In this document: positions 1-9,100 of the stretch, one piece after another | How the letters are laid out: every line of letters begins with the position of its first letter | Numbering within the stretch: position 1 is the stretch's first letter | Position numbers and translations under genes: made by a program | Origin: Arenimonas soli | Lineage (GTDB): Bacteria > Pseudomonadota > Gammaproteobacteria > Xanthomonadales > Xanthomonadaceae | NCBI RefSeq assembly: GCF_014643775.1 | Contig: NZ_BMKC01000003.1 | Span: forward strand, 372,350 to 436,349 | Reading direction: 5' to 3' | DNA: 64,000 nt | Notes under the pieces: model-generated | What the model was told of the DNA's origin: nothing | Seen by the model: only the letters and a program-made list of their open reading frames with translations | The model's database searches: none

Positions 1-565
1 CGTGCGCCTCACCGGCTGTCCGCTGCGTTGCCAGTACTGCGACACCGCCTACGCCTTCCACGGCGGCGAGTGGTGGGAAATCGAAACCATCCTGGCCGAA
101 GTCGCCCGCCACGGCGCCCGCCACGTCTGCGTCACCGGCGGCGAGCCGCTGGCCCAGAAGCGCTGCCTGGTGCTGCTGGAAAAACTCTGCGACGCCGGCT
201 ACGAGGTTTCGCTGGAAACCTCGGGCGCCATGGACATCGCCGGCGTCGATCCGCGCGTCAGTCGCGTGCTGGACCTCAAGACGCCGGGTTCGAAGGAAAT
301 GCACCGCAACCTGCTCGACAACATCCCGCTGCTGACGCCGCACGACCAGGTCAAGTTCGTCATTTGCGACCGCGCCGACTACGACTGGGCCAGGGCCATG
401 CTGGTCGAACACCAGCTGGCCGACCGCTGCGACGTGCTGTTCTCGCCCAGCCAGGGCCAGCAATCCCCGGCCGAACTGGCCGACTGGCTGCTCGCCGATA
501 AACTCCCGGTCCGCTTCCAGCTCCAGCTGCACAAGGTCCTGTGGGGCGATGTCGCCGGCAAGTGA
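1..565 (+). CDS. queE: 7-carboxy-7-deazaguanine synthase QueE (5' truncated by window edge)
   Basis: Radical-SAM enzyme that converts 6-carboxytetrahydropterin to 7-carboxy-7-deazaguanine in queuosine (preQ0) synthesis. The visible frame opens with the iron-sulfur motif CPLRCQYC (Cys-x3-Cys-x2-Cys), followed by a TGGEPL motif typical of radical-SAM proteins. About 187 residues are visible. The N-terminus, including the substrate loop before the cluster, lies upstream of the window, so the GTG at base 2 is not the true start. queC follows 19 bases downstream and supplies the next step, so the two probably share a transcript. Confidence 0.93.
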   Translation, partial: VRLTGCPLRCQYCDTAYAFHGGEWWEIETILAEVARHGARHVCVTGGEPLAQKRCLVLLEKLCDAGYEVSLETSGAMDIAGVDPRVSRVLDLKTPGSKEMHRNLLDNIPLLTPHDQVKFVICDRADYDWARAMLVEHQLADRCDVLFSPSQGQQSPAELADWLLADKLPVRFQLQLHKVLWGDVAGK

Positions 566-584
566 AATCGAGATTGGATCCGCG

Positions 585-1268
585 ATGAACCAGAACAAGA
601 AGCGTGCCGTCGTATTGGTGTCCGGGGGGATGGACTCGGCGGTGGTGCTGGCGATGGCGCGGGAACAGGGTTTTTACTGCCATGCGCTCAGCGTGTCCTA
701 CGGCCAGCGCCACACTTCGGAACTGGCCGCCGCGGCGGAGCTGGCGAAGGCCGTCGGTGCCGAGCACAAGGTGGTCACCGTGGACCTGCGCAGCATCGGT
801 GGCTCGGCGCTCACCGCCGACATCGACGTGCCCGAACAGGGCGGGCAGGGCATCCCGGTCACCTACGTGCCGGCGCGCAACACCATCATGCTGTCGATCG
901 CGCTGGGCTGGGCGGAGGTGCTGGGCGCCGACGACCTGTTCTGCGGCGTCAACGCCGTGGACTACAGCGGCTACCCGGATTGCCGCCCGGCCTTCATCGA
1001 AGCCTTCGAGCGCCTGGCCAACCTGGCCACCAAGGCCGGCGTCGAGGGCCATGCCCTGCGCGTGCATGCCCCCTTGATGCGCCTGTCCAAGGCCGACATC
1101 GCCCGCGAGGGCGGCCGTCTGGGCGTGGACTTCTCGCGCACGGTGTCGTGTTACCGGGCCGACGACCAGGGCCGCGCCTGCGCCCATTGTGATGCCTGCC
1201 GCCTGCGGGCCGAGGGTTTCGCCGCCGCCGGCCTGCCCGACCCCACGAGCTACGCGCCGCGCGCCTGA
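585..1268 (+). CDS. queC: 7-cyano-7-deazaguanine synthase QueC
   Basis: ATP-dependent ligase that converts 7-carboxy-7-deazaguanine to preQ0 with ammonia. The N-terminus carries the PP-loop SGGMDS, and the C-terminus has the zinc-binding cysteine cluster (C-x9-C-x2-C-x2-C around CAHCDAC). I chose the ATG at 585 because it gives the usual length (227 residues) and starts just before the conserved [10 protein letters not shown] strand. The frame is open back to 549, inside queE, but that extension has no family-like sequence. It is paired with queE and followed by tRNA-Lys. The main substrates of queuosine are GUN-decoding tRNAs, so the tRNA-Lys neighbour is probably coincidental. Confidence 0.96.
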   Translation: MNQNKKRAVVLVSGGMDSAVVLAMAREQGFYCHALSVSYGQRHTSELAAAAELAKAVGAEHKVVTVDLRSIGGSALTADIDVPEQGGQGIPVTYVPARNTIMLSIALGWAEVLGADDLFCGVNAVDYSGYPDCRPAFIEAFERLANLATKAGVEGHALRVHAPLMRLSKADIAREGGRLGVDFSRTVSCYRADDQGRACAHCDACRLRAEGFAAAGLPDPTSYAPRA

Positions 1269-1300
1269 TGCGGTAAACTGCGCGCCTTGTTTTTCCCGGT

Positions 1301-1373
1301 GGGCCGTTAGCTCAGTTGGTAGAGCAGAAGACTTTTAATCTTTTGGTCGAAGGTTCGAATCCTTCACGGCCCA
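1301..1373 (+). tRNA. tRNA-Lys (TTT anticodon), CCA tail not encoded
   Basis: A full cloverleaf can be drawn. The acceptor stem GGGCCGT (1301-1307) pairs with ACGGCCC (1366-1372), the discriminator is A1373, the D-arm AGCTCAGTTGGTAGAGC is typical, the anticodon loop is CTTTTAA with TTT at 1334-1336, and the T-arm contains GGTTCGAATCC. The sequence closely resembles the usual proteobacterial tRNA-Lys. The bases after the discriminator are CAT rather than CCA, so the 3' end would have to be added by tRNA nucleotidyltransferase. An intrinsic terminator follows 16 bases downstream. Confidence 0.97.
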
Positions 1374-1388
1374 CATCAAATAGAAGGG

Positions 1389-1418
1389 GACAGGTGCCGC
1401 TGCGCCTGTCTCTTTTTT
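1389..1418 (+). terminator. Rho-independent terminator after tRNA-Lys
   Basis: GACAGGTG (1389-1396) pairs with CGCCTGTC (1403-1410), giving an eight-pair stem with one G-T pair and a 6-base loop. A T-rich run (TCTTTTTT) follows directly, which is the classical intrinsic terminator layout for transcription from the tRNA. On the minus strand the hairpin lies beyond the stop of the LpxR-like gene but has only a weak T-tract in that direction. Confidence 0.85.
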
Positions 1419-1421
1419 GTT

Positions 1422-2423
1422 TCAGAAGCGTCGGGCGAGGCTGAGGCTGCCGTACACCGGCGCCTCGCGCTGGCCGCTGAATTCGCGGCTGCGGCGATAG
1501 TGGCCACCGGCCAGGCGCCAGGGGCCGTGGGTCAGCACCACGCCCAGGCCCAGCTCCGCGAACGCGGCGCGCCGGTCCACGGCGTGGCTGTCGCGTGTGA
1601 GCGTGCCGTCCAGGGTGACCTCGTGCGCCACCGCGCGCGCCTCGAGGCTGGCGAAGAAGTGCCAATCCCAGCCGCTGCCGCCCGACGACCGCAGCACGGG
1701 CGAGCTGCCGTCGCCGGCAAGGCGCATGGGGTTGGAGCCGAAGTCGTCGGGCAGGTTCTTGCCGAAGCGGAACTCGACGCCGGCATTCGCATACGTCGAC
1801 GGGCTGCCGATGGCGCCGCCCGCGAACCAGGTCCGGTCCCAGCCCAGGCCGTGGGTGCTGGCCTCGGGCTGGTGGCGCCAGGCGCGTTCGTGCGCCAGCT
1901 GCAGCAGGGGTTCGTCGCGCAGCTGGTTGTCCCAGCCCCGGAAGCGCGCCCGGCCGAAGAGGTGGTGGAAGCTGTCCTGCGCCGCTTCGCCCTGGGCCGA
2001 GGGCCCGACGATGCCCAGTCGCAGGTGGGTCGCCGCCATGCTGTCTTCATCGCGCACCTGCTGGCCGATGCCGACCACCAGGGTGCCGGCGTAGGGGCGG
2101 TCGTCCGTTATCAGGTCGGCGCGCGTACCGTCGGTGGGCGTGTAGATCGAGTGGTGCCAGGTCAGCACCAGGTTGCGGTGCGTGCCGGGGCCCCAGGCCA
2201 GCCAGCGCGTGGCGCGATCCAGGCCGGCCAGGCAGCCGGCGTCTTCACGGGCCACGGTGGGCGTGGTCCAGGCGAAGGCAAAGCCGGCGGAATAGCCCTG
2301 GTCCTGTCCGGCCTGCCCGTAGACATCGTTGTCCGAGCGCGCGGTGGCGGTGCCGCCGCAGGTAGCCTGGGCCAGCGAGGCGAAACAAAGCAGGGCGGTG
2401 GCGAGCAGGGTCTGGCGAAGCAT
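1422..2423 (-). CDS. lpxR: LpxR-like outer-membrane lipid A deacylase (DUF2219)
   Basis: Predicted 333-residue outer-membrane beta-barrel. A signal peptide (MLRQTLLATALLCFASLAQA) is followed by the family hallmarks NDVYGQ at about 32-37, a GYSAGF stretch, and DDRPYAG at 107-113. The chain alternates aromatic and hydrophobic residues and ends in Phe (RRF), as barrel proteins do. LpxR of Salmonella removes the 3'-acyloxyacyl group of lipid A in a calcium-dependent way. Activity here is inferred from family membership, and many DUF2219 members are uncharacterised. I chose the ATG at 2423 because the open frame continues upstream into recQ without a signal peptide. It lies downstream of recQ on the same strand with a 100-base gap. 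Confidence 0.8.
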   Translation of the reverse strand: MLRQTLLATALLCFASLAQATCGGTATARSDNDVYGQAGQDQGYSAGFAFAWTTPTVAREDAGCLAGLDRATRWLAWGPGTHRNLVLTWHHSIYTPTDGTRADLITDDRPYAGTLVVGIGQQVRDEDSMAATHLRLGIVGPSAQGEAAQDSFHHLFGRARFRGWDNQLRDEPLLQLAHERAWRHQPEASTHGLGWDRTWFAGGAIGSPSTYANAGVEFRFGKNLPDDFGSNPMRLAGDGSSPVLRSSGGSGWDWHFFASLEARAVAHEVTLDGTLTRDSHAVDRRAAFAELGLGVVLTHGPWRLAGGHYRRSREFSGQREAPVYGSLSLARRF

Positions 2424-2523
2424 GTGGGGAACCTGGAACGCGGGGCGTGCCAGTTTAACCGCCCTGCTGCCCTGGATAAGGGGCCGGTACCACTCCGCCG
2501 GGAAGGGAGCCCTTTCCCGGGCG

Positions 2524-4356
2524 TCAATCGACCCGCGCCTGAAGGCGGTGCTCCTGCGCGTCGTCGAGGACTTCGAGCACGCGCGGGCCGTAGCGTTCGA
2601 GCTTGGCGGCGCCGACGCCGCCGACGGTGCCCAGTTCGGCCAGCGAGCCCGGGCGGCGTTCGGCAATGGTGCGCAGGGTGGCGTCGTGGAAGATCACGTA
2701 GGCCGGCACCGCCTGTTCGCGCGCCAGGGCGGCGCGCAGTTCGCGCAGGGCCTCGAACACCGGCTGGTCGGCCGGCGCCAGCTGCACCGCCGCCGGGGCG
2801 GTCCGGGCCGAACGTTCACGCTCGCGCTTCCGCACCACTTCCTCGCGCAGGCTCACGGCCTGTTCGCCGCGCAGCACGGCGCGGCTGTCGGCGGTCAATC
2901 GCAGGCTGCCATGGCCCTCGATGTCCACGTCGAGCAGGCCCAGGGCCACCAGCTGCCGGAACACGCCCTTCCACTGCTGGGCACTGAGCTCGGTGCCGAT
3001 GCCGTAGGTCGACAGCTGGTCGTGGCCCAGCTGGCGCATGCGCTCGGTGTCGGCGCCGCGCAGCACGTCCACCAGGTGGGTGACGCCAAAACGCTGGCCG
3101 GTGCGATAGACACAGGACAGGGCCTTCTGCGCCGCCACCGTGCCGTCCCAGGTCCTGGGCGGCTCCAGGCAGTTGTCGCAGTTGCCGCAGCCGCCGGGGT
3201 GGTCTTCGCCGAACGCCGCCAGCAGCGACTGGCGACGACAGCGGGTGGATTCGCAGTAGCCCAGCAGCAGGTCGAGCTTGCGGCGCTCGAGCCGCTGGCG
3301 CTCTTCGCCCGCGCCGGACTGGGCGATCATCTGGCCCAGGGTCACCACGTCGCCCATGCCGTAACACAGCCAGGCTTCGGCGGGGTCGCCGTCGCGGCCG
3401 GCGCGGCCGGTTTCCTGGTAATAGCCTTCCACCGACTTGGGCAGGTCCAGGTGGGCGACGAAGCGCACGTCGGGTTTGTCGATACCCATGCCGAACGCGA
3501 TCGTGGCGACCATGACGATGCCTTCCTCGCGCAGGAATCGCCGCTGGTTGGCCGCGCGCACGCCGGCGTCGAGGCCGGCGTGGTAGGGCAGGGCCTGGAT
3601 GCCGCGCGCGCACAGGAAGGCCGCGGTTTCTTCGACCTTGCGCCGCGACAGGCAATAGACGATGCCGGCCTGGCCGGGACGTGGCTGCAGGAAATCGAGC
3701 AGCTGCTGGCGGGCGTTGTCCTTGAGCACCACCCGGTAGCGGATGTTCGGCCGGTCGAAGGACGTGATGAAACACGGCGCGTCGGCCAGGTCCAGGCGTT
3801 CGGCGATTTCGCGCCGGGTCGGCGGGTCGGCGGTGGCCGTGAGCGCGATGCGCGGCACCTGCGGCCAGCGTTCGTGCAGCAGGTTCAGTTCGCGGTATTC
3901 GGGCCGGAAGTCGTGGCCCCACTGCGAAACGCAGTGCGCTTCGTCGATGGCGAACAGCGCCAGCCGGCTGCGGCCCAGCAGCGCCAGGAAACGTTCGGTC
4001 AGCAGCCGCTCCGGGGCCACGTACAGCAGGTCCAGCTCGCCGGCGACCAGCTGGGCCTCGACCCGGGCGGCCTGGTCGCCGGGCAGCGAGGAGTTGAGGC
4101 AGGCGGCCCGCACGCCGAGCTGTTCGAGCGCCTCCACCTGGTCCTGCATCAGCGCGATGAGCGGCGAGATGATGATTCCCGTGCCTTCGCGAAGTAATGC
4201 AGGTACTTGGTAACAAAGGGATTTTCCGGCGCCGGTGGGCATCAGCACCAGGCAGTCGCCGCCGTCGACCAGGTGCTCGACCACGGCGGCCTGCTGGCCG
4301 CGGAATTCGGCGTGGCCGAAGACGCGGCGCAGCAGATCGAGGGCGGGGGAGTTCAT
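2524..4356 (-). CDS. recQ: ATP-dependent DNA helicase RecQ
   Basis: Superfamily 2 3'-5' DNA helicase of recombination and replication repair, 610 residues, the usual length for bacterial RecQ. Walker A is MPTGAGKS (Lys45) and Walker B is the DEAH box at 138-141, followed by the aromatic-rich loop CVSQWGHDF. Helicase domain 2 ends with the ETGRAGRDG motif. A zinc site (CRRQS...CGNCDNC, about 372-395) precedes the winged helix, and a C-terminal HRDC domain (about 515-600) has the YVIFHDATLRTIAERRP signature. The ATG at 4356 is the only sensible start. All catalytic elements are intact. Confidence 0.97.
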   Translation of the reverse strand: MNSPALDLLRRVFGHAEFRGQQAAVVEHLVDGGDCLVLMPTGAGKSLCYQVPALLREGTGIIISPLIALMQDQVEALEQLGVRAACLNSSLPGDQAARVEAQLVAGELDLLYVAPERLLTERFLALLGRSRLALFAIDEAHCVSQWGHDFRPEYRELNLLHERWPQVPRIALTATADPPTRREIAERLDLADAPCFITSFDRPNIRYRVVLKDNARQQLLDFLQPRPGQAGIVYCLSRRKVEETAAFLCARGIQALPYHAGLDAGVRAANQRRFLREEGIVMVATIAFGMGIDKPDVRFVAHLDLPKSVEGYYQETGRAGRDGDPAEAWLCYGMGDVVTLGQMIAQSGAGEERQRLERRKLDLLLGYCESTRCRRQSLLAAFGEDHPGGCGNCDNCLEPPRTWDGTVAAQKALSCVYRTGQRFGVTHLVDVLRGADTERMRQLGHDQLSTYGIGTELSAQQWKGVFRQLVALGLLDVDIEGHGSLRLTADSRAVLRGEQAVSLREEVVRKRERERSARTAPAAVQLAPADQPVFEALRELRAALAREQAVPAYVIFHDATLRTIAERRPGSLAELGTVGGVGAAKLERYGPRVLEVLDDAQEHRLQARVD

Positions 4357-4468
4357 GCCGGCATTTTAGCCGGTGCCGGCGGGGTCCGGACCCACGTCTT
4401 CTTCACGTTGGTTAAACTCGGGACGCTATCGCTGCGTTCGACCAAGACCAAAACCACAAAGGAACGAC

Positions 4469-4858
4469 ATGAATACGATCCGGATCTCCCTTCTCGCCGC
4501 GGCCGTGCTGGCCCTCTCCGCCTGCGGCGGCAAGCAGCCCGGCGACACCATCATCGACATGCAGGCCGACGTCTGCGCCACGGGCGACCCGTCGGTGATG
4601 CAGAAGTACGTGTCCAAGAAGTCCCAGCCCGCGGTGGGCATGATCACGGCGGTGATGTCCGAGCCCGCCAAGGCCGAGCAGATGAAGGCCCAGATCAAGG
4701 AAGAATGCGAGACGGCCGGTGCGATCGAGATCCTCGAGACCAAGATCGAAGGCGACAAGGCCACCGTCCGCTACCGCAATCCCGAGGGCAAGGAAGAAAC
4801 CGACACCCTGGTGAAGGAAGACGGCGAGTGGAAGCTGGACTTCAACATGGACAAATAA
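4469..4858 (+). CDS. small lipoprotein with DUF4878-like fold
   Basis: Predicted 129-residue lipoprotein. A type II signal peptide ends in the lipobox LSAC, so Cys18 would be the acylated residue. The mature part ends with strand-like sequence (ATVRYRNPEGKEETDTLVKEDGEWKLDF) that recalls DUF4878 and NTF2-like lipoproteins, whose function is unknown. The start at 4469 is supported by an AAAGGA ribosome-binding site 6-10 bases upstream. Longer in-frame starts lack the signal peptide. It is followed 4 bases later by a secreted papain-like hydrolase in the same direction, suggesting a two-gene operon of envelope proteins. Confidence 0.82.
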   Translation: MNTIRISLLAAAVLALSACGGKQPGDTIIDMQADVCATGDPSVMQKYVSKKSQPAVGMITAVMSEPAKAEQMKAQIKEECETAGAIEILETKIEGDKATVRYRNPEGKEETDTLVKEDGEWKLDFNMDK

Positions 4859-4862
4859 GGCC

Positions 4863-5510
4863 ATGCGCCTGACCGGTCCCCTGGCCGCCGCCGTGCTGGC
4901 GGTGGCCCTGGCCGGGCCCGGCGCGGCGCGGCTGCCGGCGCCGCCGGCGCTGCCCGCCTTGCTCGACGTGGCCCCCCTGGCCGACTGGCAGGGCGGGCTG
5001 CGGCCGGGCGACCTTGTGTTCCGCCGCGGAAACGGCCTGTGGAGCGGCTATTTCGCGGGGGCTTCCGGCGACGACGGCTTCTTCAGCCACGTCGGCCTGC
5101 TGGTGCGCGACGGCGACGACTGGCGGGTCGTGCATACCGAAGCCGATGACCGCACCGGCGTCGGTGGCGTGCGCACCGACAGCCTGCGGCATTTCCTGGC
5201 CGATGCCCACGGCGTGGCGGTGGTCCGGCCCCGGCTGGAGCCGGCCCAGGCCGCGCGGGCGGTGGAGCTGGCCCACGACCCGGTTTGGCAAGCGATTCCC
5301 TTCGACGCCCGCTTCCGGCTCGACGACGGCGGCGAGGCCATGTATTGCACCGAATGGATCCAGGCCCTGGTGCTGGCCGCGACCGGCGAGGACATCGCCC
5401 GGCCGCGCAGCCGCTTCGGCCGCATCAAGATCATCAGCATCGACGACCTGCGGCTCAGCGCCCGGGTCGAGCCGGTGTTCGACCACCGGCTGGCGGCCCC
5501 GGGCCGCTGA
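4863..5510 (+). CDS. YiiX/YebB-like NlpC/P60-superfamily cysteine hydrolase
   Basis: Predicted exported 215-residue permuted papain-like hydrolase. After an N-terminal hydrophobic signal come GDLVFRRG (49-56), FSHVGLLV with His76, and YCTEW with Cys162. This order, His before Cys, matches the circularly permuted NlpC/P60 (YiiX/YebB) group, where the Cys and His are catalytic. Substrates of this group, amide or ester bonds in lipids or peptides, are mostly unknown, so no specific reaction is claimed. It starts 4 bases after the upstream lipoprotein stop and converges on dps with a gap of only 6 bases. Confidence 0.8.
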   Translation: MRLTGPLAAAVLAVALAGPGAARLPAPPALPALLDVAPLADWQGGLRPGDLVFRRGNGLWSGYFAGASGDDGFFSHVGLLVRDGDDWRVVHTEADDRTGVGGVRTDSLRHFLADAHGVAVVRPRLEPAQAARAVELAHDPVWQAIPFDARFRLDDGGEAMYCTEWIQALVLAATGEDIARPRSRFGRIKIISIDDLRLSARVEPVFDHRLAAPGR

Positions 5511-5516
5511 CGGGGC

Positions 5517-6032
5517 TCATTCGAGCAGCGAACGCAGCATCCAGGCGTATTTTTCGTGGACCTGCAGGCGCTGGGTGGCCAGGTCCACGGTCGGGTCGTC
5601 GCCGCCGGCTTCAGCGGTCTTGATGACCTTGCGGGCGGTCCGGCACACGGCCTCGTTGCCGCTGACCAGCTGGCGCACCATGCCCTGCCAGTCCAGGCCA
5701 CCCGGCGACTGTTCTTCCTTGATCGACGAGAGTCTGACGAACTCGGCGTAGGAGCCCGGCGCGGTGAAACCCAGCGCGCGGATGCGTTCGGCGATTTCAT
5801 CCAGCGCCGTCCACTGTTCGGTGTACTGGGTCATGAACATCGCGTGCAGGCTGTTGAACATCGGCCCGGTGACGTTCCAGTGGAAATTATGGGTCTTGAG
5901 GTACAGGGTGTAGCTGTCGGACAGGAACGCCGAAAGCCCCTGGGCCACCTTCCTCCGGTCCTTCTCGCTGATGCCGATGTCGATCCTGGGCGCGGAAGCG
6001 GCGGCGGCGGGCTTCTTCGATTTTGATGCCAT
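5517..6032 (-). CDS. dps: Dps-family DNA-protection ferritin
   Basis: Stationary-phase DNA-binding miniferritin, 171 residues, expected to form a dodecamer that oxidises and stores iron using peroxide. A lysine-rich N-terminal tail (MASKSKKP) suits DNA binding. The intersubunit ferroxidase motif is partly present: His51 in NFHWN, His63 in SLHAM, and Asp78 and Glu82 in LDEIAER, which happen to match E. coli numbering. The residue at 67, Asp in E. coli and usually acidic, is Met here. It has its own short upstream region and faces hrpA divergently. Confidence 0.93.
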   Translation of the reverse strand: MASKSKKPAAAASAPRIDIGISEKDRRKVAQGLSAFLSDSYTLYLKTHNFHWNVTGPMFNSLHAMFMTQYTEQWTALDEIAERIRALGFTAPGSYAEFVRLSSIKEEQSPGGLDWQGMVRQLVSGNEAVCRTARKVIKTAEAGGDDPTVDLATQRLQVHEKYAWMLRSLLE

Positions 6033-6111
6033 GTCGGGACTCCTCGGTGAAGGCGATGCTCCAAGCCTACCCCGGTGAAGGTTGAAGTCGGATGAACCCC
6101 CGGCCCGACGT

Positions 6112-6117
6112 TAGAAT
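6112..6117 (+). promoter_or_regulatory. candidate -10 box for hrpA, possibly leaderless
   Basis: TAGAAT lies 8 bases before the hrpA ATG at 6126. A start point 7-8 bases after the box would fall on or next to the A of the start codon, and no Shine-Dalgarno sequence is visible in the gap. A clear -35 at standard spacing is absent: TTGAAG at 6082 is about 24 bases away. This is a candidate only. Confidence 0.35.
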
Positions 6118-6125
6118 GGCGTTAT

Positions 6126-9100
6126 ATGCCCGTCCGACCGGCCCCGCTTCCACCCCTTCCCGATGACGCCGTGCCCAGCCGCGAACGCGGCCGGCTGCTG
6201 CGCCTGCGCGGCGCCGCGCACAAGGCGCCGGGCGACGCCGGCAAGCGCGAGGCCTATGAAACCGCCCTGGCCGCCGCGAAAGCCACGTTCGCCGCCCGGC
6301 AGGCGAAGCGGCCGGTGCCGCGCTTCGACGACAGCCTGCCGGTGTCGCGGGCGGCCGACACCCTGGTCGAGCTGATCCGCAAGCACCCCGTGGTGGTGGT
6401 GGCCGGCGAAACCGGCTCGGGCAAGACCACCCAACTGCCGAAACTGTGCCTGGCCGCCGGCCGCGGCGCCGCCGGGCTGGTCGGCTGCACCCAGCCGCGG
6501 CGCATCGCCGCGCGCGCGGTCGCCCGGCGCGTGGCCGAGGAGCTGCAGGTGCCGATGGGCGGCGCAGTGGGCTACCAGGTGCGCTTCACCGACAACGTCG
6601 GCGAGGACACCTTCATCAAGTTCATGACCGACGGCATCCTGCTGGCGGAAATCCAGTCCGACCGCTGGCTGTCGAAGTACGACACGCTGATCATCGACGA
6701 GGCGCACGAGCGCAGCCTCAACATCGACTTCCTGCTCGGTTACCTCAGGCAACTAGTTGCCAAACGCCCGGACCTGAAGCTGGTCATCACCTCGGCCACC
6801 ATCGACACCGACCGGTTTGCGAAGCACTTCGGCGACGCCCCCGTGGTCAATGTCGAAGGCCGTGGTTATCCGGTGGACGTGCGCTACTTCACGCCCGGAC
6901 GCCAAGAAAAAAGGGGTCAGACCCCACTTCCCGGGGCAGCGGCGGGAAACCAGGCGTCGAAGGGTGAAACGGGGTCTGACCCCATTGATTTGCCGCTGGC
7001 GGAGGCCATCGTCGCCGCGGCGGACGACATCACCCGCCAGGACCCGCAGGGCGACATCCTGGTGTTCCTGCCGGGCGAGCGCGAGATCCGCGACGCGCAT
7101 GCGGCGCTGAACCGGCGCAAGTACCGCTCGACCGAAGTGATTCCGCTGTACGCGCGGCTTTCGGTGCGCGACCAGGACAAGGTGTTCAACCCGGGGCCGG
7201 GCCGGCGCATCGTGCTGGCGACCAATGTCGCGGAAACCTCGCTGACGGTGCCCCGCATCCGCTACGTCATCGATCCCGGCCTGGCGCGGGTAAAGCGCTA
7301 CAGCCCGCGCGGCAAGCTCGACCGCCTGCACATCGAACCGGTCAGCCAGGCCAGCGCCGACCAGCGCAAGGGCCGCTGCGGTCGCATCGCCGCCGGCGTC
7401 TGTTACCGGCTCTACAGCGAAGACGACTTCGCCGCGCGCCCGCGCTTCACCGACCCGGAAATCCTGCGCGCCTCCCTGGCCGGCGTGATCCTGCGCATGC
7501 TGACGCTGGGACTTGGCCGGGTCGAGGACTTCCCCTTCATCGACCCGCCCGACCCGCGGGCGATCGCCGATGGCTGGCAGACGCTGGGCGAACTGGGCGC
7601 CGTCGACGACCAGCGCCACCTGACCGGCATCGGTCGCGAAATGGCGCGGCTGCCGGTGGACCCCAAGCTCGCGCGCATGCTGGTCGCCGCGCGCGGCCAC
7701 GGCGTGCTGCACGAACTGCTGGTCATCGCCAGCTTCCTGGGCATCCAGGACCCGCGTGAACGCCCGGCCGACGCGCGCGAGAAGGCCGACAACGCGCACG
7801 CGGAATTTGCCGACCCGAATTCGGAGTTCGTCGGAATCCTCAAGCTCTGGGAGTCCTACCGCGAGGCCCACGAAGACCTGACGCAGTCGAAGCTGCGCAG
7901 TTGGTGCGAAAAGCGGTTCCTGGCGTTCCTGCGCATGCGCGAGTGGCGCGAGCTGCACCGCCAGCTGCGCCTGGCCTGCGAGGAGCTCGGCTGGGACGTT
8001 CCGGCAAAGGGCCAGCTGTCGTTTTCCGCCGGGCCTGCGCCGACGGCCGGCCAGCGCGGACGCAAGAACGCCCCCGACCCCGCCTACCGCCAGCTGCACC
8101 GCGCCCTGATCGCCGGCCTGCCCACGCAGATCGGCCACCGCACCGAAAAAGGCCTCTACGACGCGCCGCGCCAGCGCAAGTTCCAGCTATTTCCCGGTTC
8201 GTCGCTGGCCAAGTTGCCTCCGGCGTGGGTATTGGTGGCCACCCTGCTCGACACCCAGAAGGTCTGGGGCCTGATGGCCGCGAAGATCGAGCCCGACTGG
8301 GTCATCGCCGAACTGCCGCACCTGCTGGCGCGCAAACATTTCGACCCGCACTGGTCGCGCAGCCAGGGCCGGGTGCTGGGCAGCGAGCAGGTCAGCCTGT
8401 TCGGCCTGGTGCTTGCACCAAAAAAACCGGTGCACTACGGCGGCCTGTATCCGGCCGAGGCACGCGACCTGTTCGTGCGCCAGGGCCTGGTGCCCGGCGA
8501 GGTGGACTGCCGCGCGCCTTTCCTCAAGCGCAACCTGGCCACGCTGGAAAAGGCCCGCGAGGAAGAAGCCAAGCTTCGCCGCGCCGGCCTGGTGGCCGAC
8601 GAGGACTGGCAGGCGCGCTGGTACCTCGACCGCCTGCCGCCCGAGCTCAACTCGGTCGCCGGCCTCGACGCCTGGTACGGCAAGCTCGCGCCGGAGCAGA
8701 AGAAGATCCTGGAGTGGCCGCTGGCTGAACTGCTTCCGGGCGAGGGCAGCGAAGCCGAGCGCTTTCCGAAATATTTCCCGATCGGCGACACCCGCCTGGC
8801 GCTGCACTATCGCTTCGAGCCCGGGCACGCCGAGGACGGCGTCACCCTCGACGTGCCGCTGCACCTGCTGATGGCGCTCGACGCCACGCGCCTGGGCTGG
8901 CTGGTGCCGGGCCTGGTCGAAGAAAAGGCCACTGCGCTCATCCGCGGCCTGCCCAAGGCCCAACGCCGCAACTACGTGCCGGCGCCGGACTTCGCACGTG
9001 CCTTTGCCCAGGCCTATCCAAAACCCGAAGCCGACAGCCTGCCCGGCACCCTGGCGCGTTTCCTGAGCAAGGCCACCGGTGCGCCGGTGACGGCATTGGA

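Noticed and set aside
1387-1410. Similarity of the tRNA-Lys terminator (GGGGACAGG) to the GGGGTCAGA repeat ends
   Set aside because: Only the general form is shared, the right arm lacks CCCC, and a plain terminator explains the sequence.
2329-4197. 622-codon open frame antisense to recQ
   Set aside because: Same reasoning: no motifs, and the helicase on the other strand is complete.
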